A stretch of 64,000 bases of DNA from Diphasiastrum complanatum (GCA_029204225.1 CM055111.1:30409464-30473463), one strand, 5' to 3'; numbered from the stretch's first letter, positions 31,220 through 43,258 are shown. Notes: a model not told the origin generated them from the letters alone. Program-made: numbers and translations.

Positions 31220-33712
31220 TGAGACAGATCTAGGTTAGTGGTGGCATTTTATGAAAAGCTTATCTGCTCAGCCATCACAACTAGATCTAGAAAGATCAAG
31301 CCAAATCAAGCTAGATTCATCAAGATTCAGCCAGATCTGGCTAGATTAGGAAAAATTCATCAAGGTCCAAGAGAGATCTAGATCCAGATAGGATCACTAG
31401 GAAAGCAGAACATCAGATTACACCAATAAGGCTCCAATTTGTAGATTAGAGACCTCGATCTCGGTAACTATGGCAAAATACGGACAAAATCCACCCAGAA
31501 CTGATGGATCTGCTACCAAATATCTATCAAAATTTTTAGAGAGCTACCAACAGTCAGATCTAACATGGATGAAGCAAATTACTAGTTTGCAAAAGTTAAA
31601 AAATCAGAGAATCTCAAGATCTCGTCAAAAAGCACTCTAAAAGAGCACTTTTTTCATGATTCTTTGAGATCCCCTTGGGAGATAGGTCTTGAAACTTGGA
31701 CAGTCACTAGACCTAACCCAAATGCATCCATGAAAATCTATGCAAGAGTTACTGATGGAAAAAACATCATTTTTTAGTGTATGTGAGGGTTCCAAGAAGC
31801 AGAATCTTCAAAACCTTTGTAGAGCATCAAGATCATCAAATCAACCTTCGCAAGGGGTGGAATCAAAGAAGTGAAATTAGCCTGTCTACATGGTCTAATC
31901 TTGAGAATCCAACCACAGGAGCAAGCTGTGCAAGCATTCACTCCCTGCAAGGGTTGAACCCTTGCAGACTGTCTGAACCCTCGTAAAACCTTCGTAGGAC
32001 AATTAAAATCACCTTCTGAACTCTCGCAGACTTCTCTGAGGTCCTAGAATATTGTGAAGAAGGTCTCTGTCAAAATTTGGTGAAACTGAACAAGGGAAAG
32101 TGGATTTCACTTAATGTGCACTCTAATTTTCGTTATATAAGAGCTGAATTCGAGTCATTTGTCACCTTTCCTAGCGAAGCTCTGTTCAATTTTTGATCGA
32201 ATTTTCCAAGTTCTCCAAAGACAACCAAACTTTCTATAAGCCATCATCCACATACTTTGAATCCAGATCTGCGCTCTGAACTGTTGTTCCTACCATCCAG
32301 CACTTGTTATTCATTGTTTTTCTCGTTTTCACTACTTACTACTTTTTACTTTTTTCACCGTTTTTTTCTACTTTTTGCACTTTACCTATCACTGCTAACA
32401 TGGCCTCCTCATCTTCTGACAACTCTGGCACCAAGCAGATGATTCAGTATGGCCCTTGCCTTCTGAAGCCTTGATTAAGCCATGGCTCCAGATTGCAGGC
32501 TCACTTTTTGAAGCAATGGGATTTTACTCGACGCTTTTCAGTTCTAACATTAACATGGGCCTTGCCCTTCACGCTTATGCCACCTGGGATGCGCCGAAGT
32601 TGCGTTTTCATTTTCTATACCAGGGGTACCATGTACAAGGTACGGATTAACATGGACTCGATGGTCACTGTCGGCATTATGTCCGTATGACTGCCAGCCC
32701 ATCTCTCATCGTCAGGCAAAAGCCCTGATCAAACCTTTCGTCACCCAGACTGCACCAGAGATTCCTATCCAAACTAACAACGATTACTTGAGAGAGGCTA
32801 TCATGGAGCCAGTCATACGGACGACTATGCATCTGTTGAATAACTTTTTGGTTGTTTCAATATTTTGCAAGGACATAATCCAGTCCACGTTGCTGAGTCA
32901 GATAGTGGAGTCCTTCCTGGGATTCCCTAGCCCCATGGTCGTGCCATATGATTGACATTCCTTCCTCATCCACGAACTAAAAATCTCCATCAAACCCAAT
33001 GTCCGTGAGCATATTGCAGCAGACCCCCTACTGTGTAACTTTGTCTGTGCACTTCTCAAGGCAAAAGTGCACGGTTTCTGTCGTTCTAGCCTTCTATCAT
33101 CCATCGTGCCACATACTAACCTCTATCCTCCATCTTTCGCTTCCACATCTGCCCAACCTATAGTTACTAGCATGATGGCCAACAAAAGAATACGTGGCAC
33201 TGTCCCTTTCTCCTCATCTCCATCTACCACCAGACACACACCACCACCACCACTGTCGCATCTTCCATTACTCTGTTCCCACCATTGTTCCTCTCAAATT
33301 CCTTTGACTCACAGTTGTCTCTAGACACCCTACCATGGATGCAAGTCATCAACATTTCACTACAACGCCAAACCACTTCCGCCCCATCTTTCTCTTCTGT
33401 ACTCCACACCACCCTCCAGTTCCCCTCTGTTCCACCCATTCTCTCATTTGGACAAACTGTCTCCACCCTTGTTTCCATTTTTTATTCTCCCACACTCCTC
33501 GTTTTTTCATCAAAAGCTGCTGAGGGAAACCAACCGTTGCCTGATGACGCATTTGTGTAAACGATTTTTATTCCATCACCAGATCAAACTGATTTCACCA
33601 CCCCAGATGATAGACAGTCATCAGAGAACCTCATCAAAGACAACGACGACAGCACTGTACCGGTCGTCGGGGCCACTACCACACAAGCCCCTATCAGTGC
33701 CAATGTACCGGC
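31220..33712 (+). other. G1b 3' region downstream of integrase, with possible extra ORF remnant
   Basis: Non-coding to about 32400, with several TCTCGCAGAC/TTCGCAAGG-type motifs like those of the leader. From about 32400 a decayed frame can be followed in pieces: a Met-Ala-Ser-Ser start, PWLQIAGSLFEAMGFYSTLF, DAPKLRFHF, ISHRQAKALIKPF, EPVIRTTMHLLNNFLVV, and a Ser/Thr/Pro-rich tail near 33100-33540. I do not recognise the protein. Athila/Tat-type elements often carry an additional ORF between integrase and 3' LTR, and this is a candidate. No homology claim is made. Confidence 0.5.
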
Positions 33713-35290
33713 AAAGGATTGCCACAATGCAATGCCTTGATGAAGAGAAGCTAGATGGGACATCTTTCGATACACCCATCAATGATAGCCGGTTGCACAG
33801 ATACTGGCCACCAAAGTGAGACAGATCCAGGTTGGTGGTGGCATGTTACAAAAAGTTTATCTGTTCGGCCACCACAACTAGATCCAGAAAGATCAAGCCA
33901 GATCAAGCTAGATCCATCAAGATTCAGCCAGATTTGATGAGATCAGAGAAGATCCAACAATATCGAAGAGGGATCTAGGTCCAAAATCATCAGATTACAC
34001 CAATAAGCCCCCCAATTTGCAGATCAGAGACCTCGATCTCAGTAACCATTGCAAAATAAAATTCACTAAAACTGATGGATCTACTACCAAACACCTATCA
34101 GAACTTCTAAAGAATTAGATCTAACATGGATGTAGCAGATTACTAGTTTGCAAAAGTTAAAAATTAGAAAATCTCAAGATCTTGTCAAAAAACACTCTAA
34201 AAGAGCACTTTTTTTTATGATTTTTAGAGATTCTTTGGGAGATGGCTCTTGAGACTTGGACAATCCCCAGATCTGACCTAGATGCATCTATGAAAATCTT
34301 TGCAAGGGTTACTGATCGCAAAAAATATTATTTTTTAGTGTGTGCAAGGGATCACAGAAGTAGAATTTTCAGAACCTTCACAGAGCATCTAGATCATCAA
34401 ACCAACCTTCGCAAGGGGCATAAATGGAATCAGAATAATGAAATTAGCCTATCTTTATGGTTTGATCTTGAAAATCCAACCACAGGAGCAAGTTGTGTGA
34501 TCATTCACTTCCTGCAAGGATTGGACCCTCGCAGACTGTCTGAACTCTTGCAGAACCTTTGTAGGGCAGTCAAATCACCTTTTGAACTCTCGCAGACTTC
34601 TCTGAGGTCTTCGAATTCTGTGAAGAAGGTCCCTGCCAAAATTTGGGTGGAACTGGGCTAGGGAAAGTGGATCTCACCTAATATGCACTCTAAATTTTGC
34701 TATATAAGGGCTGAATTCAAGTCATTTGTCATCTTTCCTAGCAAAGCTCTGTTCAAATTTCGACCAAATTTTCCAAGTTATTTGAATGTGACCAAACTTC
34801 AGACAAGCCATCATCTGCATACTCTAAATTCAGATCTGCACTCTGAAAGTTTGTTACTACTATCCAACTCTTGTTATCCACTGTTTTTCTTGTTTCCATC
34901 ACCTTTTATCTTCTCCACTATTTTTTCTAATTCTTCGCACTTTAACTATCACTGCTAACATGGACTCCTGATCTTCTGATGACTCTGGAACCAAGCATAT
35001 TTGGCCCTTGCTTTCTGAAGTCTCGATTAAACCATGGCTCCAGATTGCTGGCTCACTTTTTGAAGCAATGGGTTTTTACCCGACGCTTTTTAGCTCTGAC
35101 ATCAACATGGGCCTCGCCCTTCACATTTACGCCACCTGGGATGCACCGAAGTTGTGTTTCCACATCGTGTACTAGGGTACCATGTACAAGGTACATATTA
35201 ACGCGGACTCGATGGTCATTGTTGGCATTATGTCCGGTGACCACCAGCCCATCTCTCATCGTCAGGCAAAAGCCCTGATCAAACCTTTCG

Positions 35291-35382
<92 letters not shown>

Positions 35383-35500
35383 CCTATCCAAACTAACAAT
35401 GGTTACCTGATAGAGGCTATCACGGAGCCAGTCATACAGGCGACTGCGCATCTGTTGAACAACTTTTTGGTTGTTTCAATATTTTGCAATCTCTCTATTA
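33713..35500 (+). repeat. Second partial copy of the G1b 3' region
   Basis: Starts in integrase sequence (the AAGGATTG.CACAATGCAA block equals 30866-30890), jumps to the integrase end (equals 31146-31219), and then repeats the 31220-32880 region, including the start of the unknown ORF (34961-35290 equals about 32400-32730). It diverges at about 35490. It therefore comes from another G1 copy joined by recombination, or from a tandem duplication with deletions. Confidence 0.7.
35293..35382. repeat. (AT)n microsatellite, about 44 units
   Basis: Pure AT run. It sits in place of an 18-bp segment present in the other copy (about 32744-32761), between AAACCTTTCGTCA and TTCCTATCC. Tyr-Ile open frames on both strands are artefacts of this run. 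Confidence 0.97.
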
Positions 35501-35502
35501 GG

Positions 35503-35640
35503 TTCTCAACTGGGTCTCTCTGTGAAGATCTCAACCGAGTCTCTCCATTAAGATCTCGACCGAGCCTCTCCATCGACATCTCAACCACGTCTATCTTTCA
35601 AATCTCAACCGTCATTGTCTCGAGATCTCAACCGAGCCGA
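35503..35640. repeat. Minisatellite, ~25-bp units
   Basis: Six degenerate units with the core TCTCAACCGAGTCTCTCCAT (for example at 35529 and 35554). The array leads into the 218-bp repeat at 35621, whose start contains the same core. Confidence 0.75.
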
Positions 35641-36056
35641 GTCAATTAGAAAGTCAATTCTATAATTGACTAGATCCTACTACTTGCCAAGTACCACAGT
35701 TCTCAACCCAATTTTTGCAATACTCCTACATCAAACATTGTGATATTTGGACACATAAAAATCACTATACTCTGATTAAAATTCCTTGATATATTGTAAA
35801 TCCGGATTGTTCAAAAAAAAAAAAACCATAAAACCCAGATCTCAACCGAGCCGAGTCAATTGAAAAGTCACTTCTATAATTGACTAGATCCTACTACTTG
35901 CCAAGTACCACAGTTATCAACCCAGTTTTTGCAATACTCCTATATCGAACACTGTGATATTTGGACACATACAAATCACTATACTCTGATTAAAATACCT
36001 TGATATATTTTAAACCGGGATTGTTAAAAAAAAAAAAAATCATAAAACCACAAAAA
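35621..36056. repeat. Two direct copies of a ~218-bp sequence ending in oligo-A
   Basis: 35621-35838 and 35839-36056 are about 90% alike by eye. Both start GATCTCAACCGAGCCGAGTC and both end with 12-14 A plus 'catAAAACC'. They lie just upstream of G2 gag, so they may be a duplicated gypsy leader. An A-tailed SINE-like unit is another possibility, but I see no A/B box that would settle it. Confidence 0.7.
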
Positions 36057-36106
36057 GAGTCCAAGAGGCCTAAATATCCTATCCTAAGGTATTCTAGATT
36101 TTCCAT

Positions 36107-37114
36107 ATGGATCGTCCTTATGATCCTAATACCATAGAGGATTATCCACCAGAGATGGTATTCTGGAATGAAATCACAAATCCATGCGCCAACTACCAAC
36201 CCGTTCGAGAGATGGGAACCTATGAGAGCTGAAAGTTGCATACGACCGACCGCAATTTCACACTGTTGAATCCTCACAAGCAAGAGCTTACTTAAACATG
36301 TCCTTTGGACCGCTTACTGAAAAACGAATACCAAAGCTAGATCTTCCTAAGTATGACGACAATTCTGACCCTCAGAGATTTCTTCAAGTCTTTGAGACTG
36401 TCTATGATGTCTATGGCAAAACATCTCTAGAAGCCATGGTACAAATCTTCTCGATGACCATGATCGATCGAGGATGAGAATGGTTTTTCAACTTGGATCG
36501 TGAATATAAATGAGATTGGTCACTCTTGAAGGAAGCCTTCATCAAGCGATTCAAACCGTTTCGTTTGATTGAAAGTCCATTTGTCAAATTAAGCAATATC
36601 AAAATGACAAAAGATGAAAAAGTACATGACTATATCGAAAGATTCAAAAGATTAAAAAGTCAGATACAAGAACAACCCATAGAGTCCATGCTCATCATTT
36701 GGTTCCTAGTTGGACTTCCAAGATGGATCAGACGTGAACCTTGATCTAATGATGAATACACATCAATAAAACAAGCCATGTCTGATGCCATCCACGAAGA
36801 AGACGAGGGTTCAGATGTTGATGAACCACAAGAATTGAGAGTACACCATGTTGTACATGACTTTAGACCAAATGAAAAAACTAGGGAACAATTATGGAAA
36901 ACAGAGATGGAGGTGCTTAACCAGCAACACCAACAACAAATTGAGAAACTCACGAAAGAGTTTTATGAAGAAACAAAATGTGTCTAGTGCCAAAGCCTTG
37001 CTAGCTCTCCACTCTGATTTTGATAGACTAGACACAAGAAACGAAATTGCTTGCAAACAATTTTGCGACATACAACACAAAATTGTTTTACAACACAAAA
37101 TCATTCTTGCTTCA
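36107..37114 (+). pseudogene. Gypsy G2 gag
   Basis: Starts MDRPYDPNTIEDYPPE at 36107. It then runs through RIPKLDLPKYDDNSDPQRFLQ, EWFFNLDREYK, FIKRFKPFRLIESPF, MTKDEKVHDYIERFKRLKSQ and WFLVGLPRWIRRE, the same Gag capsid pattern as G1b. Stops near 36220, 36476, 36512 and 36744, as well as frameshifts, inactivate it. The C-terminal part is coiled-coil-like (EKTREQLWKTEMEVLNQQ) to about 36987. No protease or RT follows; Copia C4 begins at about 37115. Confidence 0.75.
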
Positions 37115-38199
37115 TGACATCAGCAGATATCATGACATCAGCAAAAGTACTCTAGATCATGGCTAATCTGCCACTCTTGTAATTCATGATTAGTTGTAGA
37201 TGTTTAATCTTTCTAATCTGGAAGTTACACGATGCGACATGAAAAAGTTTGCAAACTATATTCTTTCTGTTTGACGAATAATACTGTAAGAAAAGACAAA
37301 AGACAAAAAATATAGAATACATGTTCGCCTGTGAGTGAAACAATTTTGTAAGAGGATCAGCAGATCCAGAAGTCCGCTAGTAAGCGAGACATTATTTGTG
37401 AGAGAACTGTATTTCTCTCATGCCAATGCACTGTGTAGATCTATCGCATAGTGCTTGAAAAATCAGAAGATCAATAGATAATATTGTAGCTGTTATGCAC
37501 ATATTATTCTGTATGATTGTATGATCTCGAATGAATTTTTTGTCTGTTACAATTCGTGTATCTGATTCACTTGTATATTCAATTCCGCACATTGGCTTGA
37601 TTTTGTTGAATGCTATATTAATCTGTCAATGTAGATTAGCAATGTTTGTCTACACTCTGAAGGATTGTAGGAATGATATAGCTAGTAGTGACTAGCAATC
37701 ATATCTGAATTTTTGACGAACTGATTTTATTCGTAAATGCTTTCGCTTCGTGTTTCGCTTCACGATCACTTGGCTATAAGCATAAATCAATTTCTGGATC
37801 ACTAAGTTTTGTTTTGTTTCACTTCATTTCATCTTGTTTCATTTCATTTCGTCTCGTCTCGTTGCAAAGCCTGATTGATCTTTTTTGTAAATTCTTCTCT
37901 TTTGTCTAGTTTCACTTCGTTTCGTTTCGTTTCACGATCTCTATGCTTTCAGCACGAATCAATGTCAGAGCTTGTTTAAGTTTTGCTTAGGCTTCGTTTC
38001 ATTTAGTTTTTGTTTAAATTTTGTCTCGCTTCATTTTATTGTGTTACAGAGCTAGATTGATCGAACATGAATTCTTCTCGGGCAGAAATAATCCAAGTTT
38101 CACGAAAAGTTTCATAAATCGTTCGAGACCTTTTATTAGTTTGTCACCAGAGTTCTAGCTGAAATTTGCATTTTATGAGCACATTTTTTTTTTGCATCA
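37115..38199 (+). repeat. C4 5' LTR (left edge uncertain)
   Basis: It ends ...TTTTTGCATCA directly before a PBS, so the right edge is reliable. The left edge is taken at TGACATCAGCAG (37115) because gag-like sequence stops there. A second TGACATCA at 37132 is an alternative. No second C4 LTR is in the window to confirm either. Confidence 0.55.
37738..37960. repeat. Degenerate TTTCG/TTTCA pentanucleotide region in C4 LTR
   Basis: Two clusters of TTTCR-type repeats (for example TTTCATTTCATTTCGTCTCG near 37838 and CTTCGTTTCGTTTCGTTTCA near 37914), each followed by a similar block with 'cacgatc...agcac/taagca...aatcaat'. They look like a diverged internal LTR duplication. Confidence 0.6.
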
Positions 38200-38200
38200 G

Positions 38201-38211
38201 TGGTATCAGAG
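38201..38211 (+). other. C4 primer-binding site (initiator-Met tRNA)
   Basis: TGGTATCAGAG on the plus strand, one base after the LTR end. Confidence 0.85.
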
Positions 38212-38315
38212 TCTACCTTTGTCATAGTATAACATAGTTGAAAAGCTATCAGATCTAGGAGGCTAAGCACTCAAACAAACAACTATTAACAAGTGAGAAC
38301 ACAAATTTAGGAGCA

Positions 38316-38990
38316 ATGGCTTCAATCAGCAACATACAATCCAAGATTTGTATAGTTATGGATTCATCAAGATCTAACTTCCTAGCATGAAAGGTAAAGA
38401 CCTTGCTGATACTAAAGGGAGAAGGATTATTCCCCTAGGTAGATGGCACTGAGGAGATGCCTACAACAACAGACAAGGAGCTATGCAAATGGAGGGAGAA
38501 TAATGACAAGGCAGTATTCTTGTTATCGTCATCCATTGAGGATAGCCTGACTCTTGACCTGGCTACACTCTCTAAAGCAAAAGAGATGTGGGATACACTA
38601 CTCACAAGATTTCAGACAAAATCACACAGTTAGATAATGATGCTTGAGGATCAGCTGATTGTAGTGGGATGGCAAAGACCTCACTTCTTTTGTTAGGAAG
38701 ATAAAGGATCTATTCCTTCTGACCAAGCTCTTTACAACAACAAGGAGAAGTCCAAGAAACAATTCAAACAAAGAGGGAGTTAGATCAAAAGCAGGATCAT
38801 GATCAACAAGCAGAAGGGGCCAACAAAGACAAATGAAAGAACAAAGAAAGCTCGAAACAACAAAGTGGAGACAAGAAGACCTGCATGAGATGCAGATATG
38901 AAGGACACACTGGTGATTCGTGTTGACTCAATCTGAGCAGACAGGAGAACAATAATAGTTTATCCTATGTCGAGGAGCCAGAGAGCTCGA
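38316..38990 (+). pseudogene. C4 gag
   Basis: The ATG at 38316 starts a Copia Gag of a different lineage from C1-C3 and C8: KVKTLLILKGEGLFP, TTTDKELCKWRENNDKAVFLL, KAKEMWDTLLTRFQTKS. Stops interrupt it at about 38389 and 38438 (both at positions that are Trp/Tyr-like in the family), and frameshifts follow. The zinc knuckle CMRCRYEGHTGDSC (CX2CX4HX4C) is near 38882-38923. Confidence 0.75.
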
Positions 38991-39438
38991 AAATGAGCGA
39001 AGAAAAATCAAATCATGGTAATTCAACTGCCTACATCTGTGCAGACATGTGTGCAGTGTCAACACCTAACACACAAGAGATAATCCTAGACTCAGGAGCT
39101 ACCTCACACTTCATTACATCAAGATGGATCACATCTAATTTTTGAAGTGCAAATCCATCAAGATTCATTGTTCTTGGAGATGGATCCAAACACCAAGTGA
39201 GTGGTATTGGTTCATTGTGGCACAAACGAATGGCAGAGATAGACAACTCAAAGATGTTCTATTTGTGCCTACACTGTAACAGGACTTGCTATCTATGGAA
39301 AGAATAGCTGAAGCAAGGATGCATGTGACATTCTCAGACGAAGCATGCAATGTTATTGATGCTAGTACCAGTACCCTGATCACTCAAGGAAAAAGAAAAG
39401 ACAATCTTTATCACCTAAAGGTATGCCTGCCTGCAGAT
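38991..39438 (+). pseudogene. C4 protease and pre-integrase, truncated
   Basis: The protease block EIILDSGATSHFITSRW (DSG motif) is near 39078-39128, VLGDGSKHQVSGIG near 39170, then LLSMERIAEARMHVTF and the pre-integrase NLYHLKV near 39400. The frame shifts once near 39240. The element is cut at 39438 by the G3 LTR and does not resume in this window. Confidence 0.75.
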
Positions 39439-39880
39439 TGTCGTACTATACCAACAGGGTTAATATAGATTTTATAGTAAATAATGTCATTCCCATAGAG
39501 GACAATGTTAGAAAGTTATGTTTTTAGTACAATTATGGCAAGTGGTTTTGAGTGTTATTCTGGTTGTCGACAGACATTAAAAAGTAACCAGTATTACTTA
39601 TTTTTAGGATGGGTAATCTTAGTAAATTCAGAACAACAATCTGGCCTCTATCGAATCGAATGAAGCGCGTTCTACAAATGAGATGTTATCAGAGTAGTAC
39701 AGCAGTACTACACTCTGGCTGATTAAGGTGTCAACAGAGAATCAAAAATTGTTCGATGTATTCATGACTGTGCAGACAATTAATTAATCGCGTTTGCAAA
39801 CTATTCGTTTCTAGACAGAAGTCCTCAACAACTAAAGCCCAATTTAATGGCTAAAGAACACGAAGAGTTTTATAATACCT
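39439..39880 (-). repeat. G3 left LTR, truncated
   Basis: Starts TGTCGTACTATACCAACAGGG and matches 42009-42450 closely. It loses similarity at about 39880, where protease coding sequence begins, so about 800 bp of the LTR plus the rest of pol were removed in one deletion. Confidence 0.75.
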
Positions 39881-40473
39881 TAGAGACTTCAGTCAGCCAC
39901 AGAGCATGAGCTGTGTCTTCTATTATTATATTAACATTGAAACCAAAGTCAATTGGCAAATTTTTGATCAAGCATCCCGCAACGGTAATATCAATCTCAG
40001 GTGCACCGAGATCACCTAAATCGATAGACAAAACACCAGCATCTGGTATAAAAACTTTTTTTTTCTTTTTGGGCACAGAAAGACCTTTCAGTTGCTTTCT
40101 GTAATAAGTGTTATCTGCCAACAGCTGTTCAAAAAAAATGTTCGGACAAAGGGATCCAATATCAGTCACGATGTCATATTCTTTTGTCTTCGATTTTGAG
40201 GTTGGTTTATTGATAACAGCACTAGACAATTTCGTCTTCACAATTTCTTCGTCCTCTTCCTCAAAAGTGACCACCTTTTCTACATCAGCTGTCTGAAGTT
40301 CAGCATTGATGATTTTCTTTGCTTTTGTCGAGATATCTTTTGCAAATAACTTCGCAACATTGCGATCATAGTTAGGGTCATCTTTGAGATCTTCCTTAGT
40401 CGTAGATTTGTTTGTTGTTTTGCTAGAGGATTTATTCTTCGAGGATTTTCTGCACTTTGTCGAAGATTTCTGA
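39881..40473 (-). pseudogene. G3 protease region
   Basis: Minus-strand frame of 134 codons ending near 39870. Its C-terminal half (LGAPEIDITVAGCLIKNLPIDFGFNVNIIIED) has the gypsy aspartic protease layout in which D-S/F-G precedes VN. The catalytic block reads DFGFNVN, where D-x-G-A-x-x-N is usual. A Lys-rich linker precedes it. The frame continues into LTR sequence. Confidence 0.6.
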
Positions 40474-41980
40474 TCAGGTTTCGAGCAACTTTTGCTTCTT
40501 GTTGTGACTTTGAAATAATTTCTCCATGTAACTTGGCCAGGACTGATCTTCTATCTTTGCTAGTTTTCCTTCAATAATGTCAATCTTCTGCACAACAGCA
40601 TTAGTCGCAACTTTCGCTTTCATGTCTGCAGCAGCTGGTGTTGCGACATAGTGATATTGGGTCGTGGCTTCTGCGGCTGAGGGCAATCAGGATACTTGTG
40701 GCCAAGCTCTCTGCAATTTGAACATAATGGTACATAACCAATCAGCTTTCGCGGTTGAGGATTGCCAGGAGAAAAATGTCTCGGCTCTCCATAGTTGTAG
40801 TAGTTGTCCAAAACTGGTTTAGTCGAGGTTTGAGACTTCGCTGGTCCAACAAATTCAGGAAGATTATGTCTTCTTGGTGTGAACTTGGGTCTGTCTTGCT
40901 GGGCTGATGTTGTAGTACCCTGTACATAGTTAGTAGTCGCATCATTTTGAAATATAAAAGTTACCTCCTGGGTAGGATCTTCAATGTATTTGACATTCAC
41001 AGTAGTGCAGTCTTCCTTAGTGTGTCCAGAAGTTTCACATTTCATACACCACATTTCTGAGTTGGAAGAAGACGCTTTTGGTCTTTTATTTGCAACTTCA
41101 GATATCTACACTTTTAAGTCATTAAACTTTTTATTAAGGTCAGCCATATTACTCTTCCAAAGCTTTTCCACTTTGGAAGTTGACGACTTATCCTTGACAA
41201 CTTTCGTGTCATCCTTTCGTTTAGTTCATCATTTATTCTTTCTCTTTTCTTTGTCAGCTTCTGATTCTAATGAATTGTTGCTTTCAAATTCCGAGCTTGA
41301 AGAACTGGTACTTGAATCAGAATCTGAATCTTCATCGCTGTCACTAGAATCAATCTTCGACTTTCAAGATTTCTTCGTCGATCATCGCTTTCGTGCTAGT
41401 TTCAAGGTCTCAAAATTTTTGGCACTAGCTATTACTGCTGCTAAGGAGGTCATGTCCCCTTGTCTGCAATACCGATCAATCTTTGGCGGTAAACCAGCCA
41501 AAAACCATTTGATCTGCATATCTACGGGATATACACCGGTTAGTTTTCCTATGGGATTTTTAACCTTTCAAATATCCAAGAATTCTAGATTTGTAACCGA
41601 TCTCTCTGAACTGGTCCAGAAACGCATCTTTCAGCAATGACCAGGTTCCTACACGGCCTGATTCAACTTGATTGTACCATATACTCGAATTGTGAGACAT
41701 AGCTATTTGCATCATCGGAAGAAGTCCCTTTAAATTAATCGTATTTAATTCTAGAGATAGAAATGAAACATGTAGTAGGACCCTCCATACCGAAGCTAAT
41801 TAGGAGTTCAAGTAACTGGGCAGTGATTTTGTCTAGATTTCTTCGACTAGTATTCTCACTTTGTCTTCGTAAAAATTCCTCTCTAAGCTTACGGTATCAT
41901 TCTAATCTGGATTCTCTATCTGACATACACTAGAGATGGAAATGGATTTGTCAGATTTCTTATAACTTTTCTAAAATATC
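40474..41980 (-). pseudogene. G3 gag
   Basis: The C-terminal part is open (40620-41054) with two CX2CX4HX4C zinc knuckles, CMKCETSGHTKEDC and CSNCRELGHKYPDC. Upstream to 41980 the gag is broken into short frames but aligns with 1261-2110 near its start. The plus-strand frame of 218 codons at 40984-41640 is an antisense shadow. Confidence 0.7.
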
Positions 41981-41996
41981 CCCGGCAACAGCGCCA
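41981..41996 (-). other. G3 primer-binding site (tRNA-Asp-like)
   Basis: The minus strand reads TGGCGCTGTTGCCGGG. The LTR edge at 42009 is 12 bp away. Confidence 0.75.
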
Positions 41997-42008
41997 AAAA
42001 TTGGTATA

Positions 42009-43254
42009 TGTTGTATTATACCAACAGGGTTAATATAGATTTTATAGTAAATAATGTCGTTCCCACAGAGGACAGCATTAGAAAGTTATGTTCTTGGTTC
42101 AATTATGGCAAGTGGTTTTGAGTGTTATTCTGGTTGTTGATAGACATTAAAAAGTAACCAATATTACTTATTTTTGGGATGGGTAATGTTAATAAATTCA
42201 GAACAACAATCTAGCCTCTATCGAATCGTATGAAACACGTTCTATAGATGAGATGTTATCAGAGTAGTACCGCAGTACTACACTTTGGCTGATTAACGTG
42301 TCAACAGAGAATCGAGAATTGTTCGATGTATTCACGACAGTGCACACAATTAATTAATTAAGTTCGCAAACTATTCATTTCTAGACATAAATCCTCAACA
42401 ACTAAAGCCCAATTTAAAGGTTAAAGAACACGACGAGTTTTAGAATACGTTAGAAACCTATGTCAATGCCAATAAGGAAAACAGATCAAAGACAAAATTC
42501 TTCAGACAGGGACTGTCATCTCATATGTATACATATAGCTTTATTCAATGATCGTGCTAGACTGTACCAAAGATAGTCGTTATTCGAGTGCCGAAAAGAA
42601 AGTATTCACGATAGACGAATAAGATGGTTTAAAGACAGTTCTTTAGAGCATGCTTTACAGAAACATAACAAATGACTGTAATGCACTAGAGCGACTGTCT
42701 GATTATAGAGTAATTCATGAAATGCGTTAGAGATTGTTAGAAGACTCAAGATCACTCACACTCAGCAGTGCGGAGAACAGAGATAAGAGAGAATAACTCA
42801 TAGAACTCTATTCACTTCTTCAATCTCTTACATAAGCATAAACTCTTCTCTCTCGATGATCGAGACTGAAGTGTGAGATCAATATATGTTCTACGGGGCG
42901 AACAAACACACCTCTAAAACAACAGGTGCGTCGCTCCCGTGAAAGGGTCTAGTTAACAATTAGACTGAAAATATGTTCAACTATACCATATGATGTATAC
43001 TTAACTATGAGTTAAAGTTACTCTAGTTTATTATGTCTTTTCATATCTAGTCGTTTCGTATGGACAACCTAGTAAAGGTTGTCCATGACAATGTCTTTTC
43101 CTTTTAAAGGTCTTGCCCTTAATTACAAGGCAAGTACTTAGGAGATATATTCTCAAAAAATGACTTAGGCCTCTTCATAATTATACTTAATCGACTCATA
43201 TCTTCATTTTCGAATATATCATGCCATATTTATGTTGATATTTAATATTTAACA
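42009..43254 (-). repeat. G3 right (5') LTR
   Basis: Begins TGTTGTATTATACC. The outer edge is set at ...ATATTTAACA (43254), which would give a TGTTAAATATT start on the minus strand. The outer edge is provisional because the left LTR is truncated. Length about 1.25 kb. Confidence 0.6.
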
Positions 43255-43258
43255 TTTT

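Larger units (their letters stand above)
39439..43254 (-). mobile_element. Ty3/gypsy element G3, reduced to LTR-gag-PR
   Basis: Minus-strand gypsy. The right (5') LTR is 42009-43254. The PBS complement is at 41981-41996, the gag with two zinc knuckles at 40620-41054, and the protease at 39890-40000. It is then joined to a truncated left LTR (39439-about 39880). RT, RNase H and integrase are absent. It interrupts Copia C4. The family is the same as the remnant at 1261-2685. Confidence 0.75.

Noticed and set aside
33067-33819. Candidate host gene in Ser/Pro-rich plus-strand frames
   Set aside because: The frames overlap each other, carry no domain, and the region lies between two copies of gypsy 3' sequence. 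Best seen as a decayed retroelement ORF tail.
35053-35649. Open frames on both strands with long Ile-Tyr repeats
   Set aside because: They are translations of the (AT)n tract and its flanks and code for nothing recognisable.
35621-36056. Interpretation of the 218-bp repeats as a SINE
   Set aside because: Tandem arrangement, no pol III boxes that I can identify, and a position directly before gag fit duplicated leader equally well. Kept as an unclassified repeat.
40984-41640. 218-codon plus-strand frame
   Set aside because: It is antisense to gypsy G3 gag, whose zinc knuckles read on the minus strand. Its Ser/Leu-rich content is typical of an antisense shadow.
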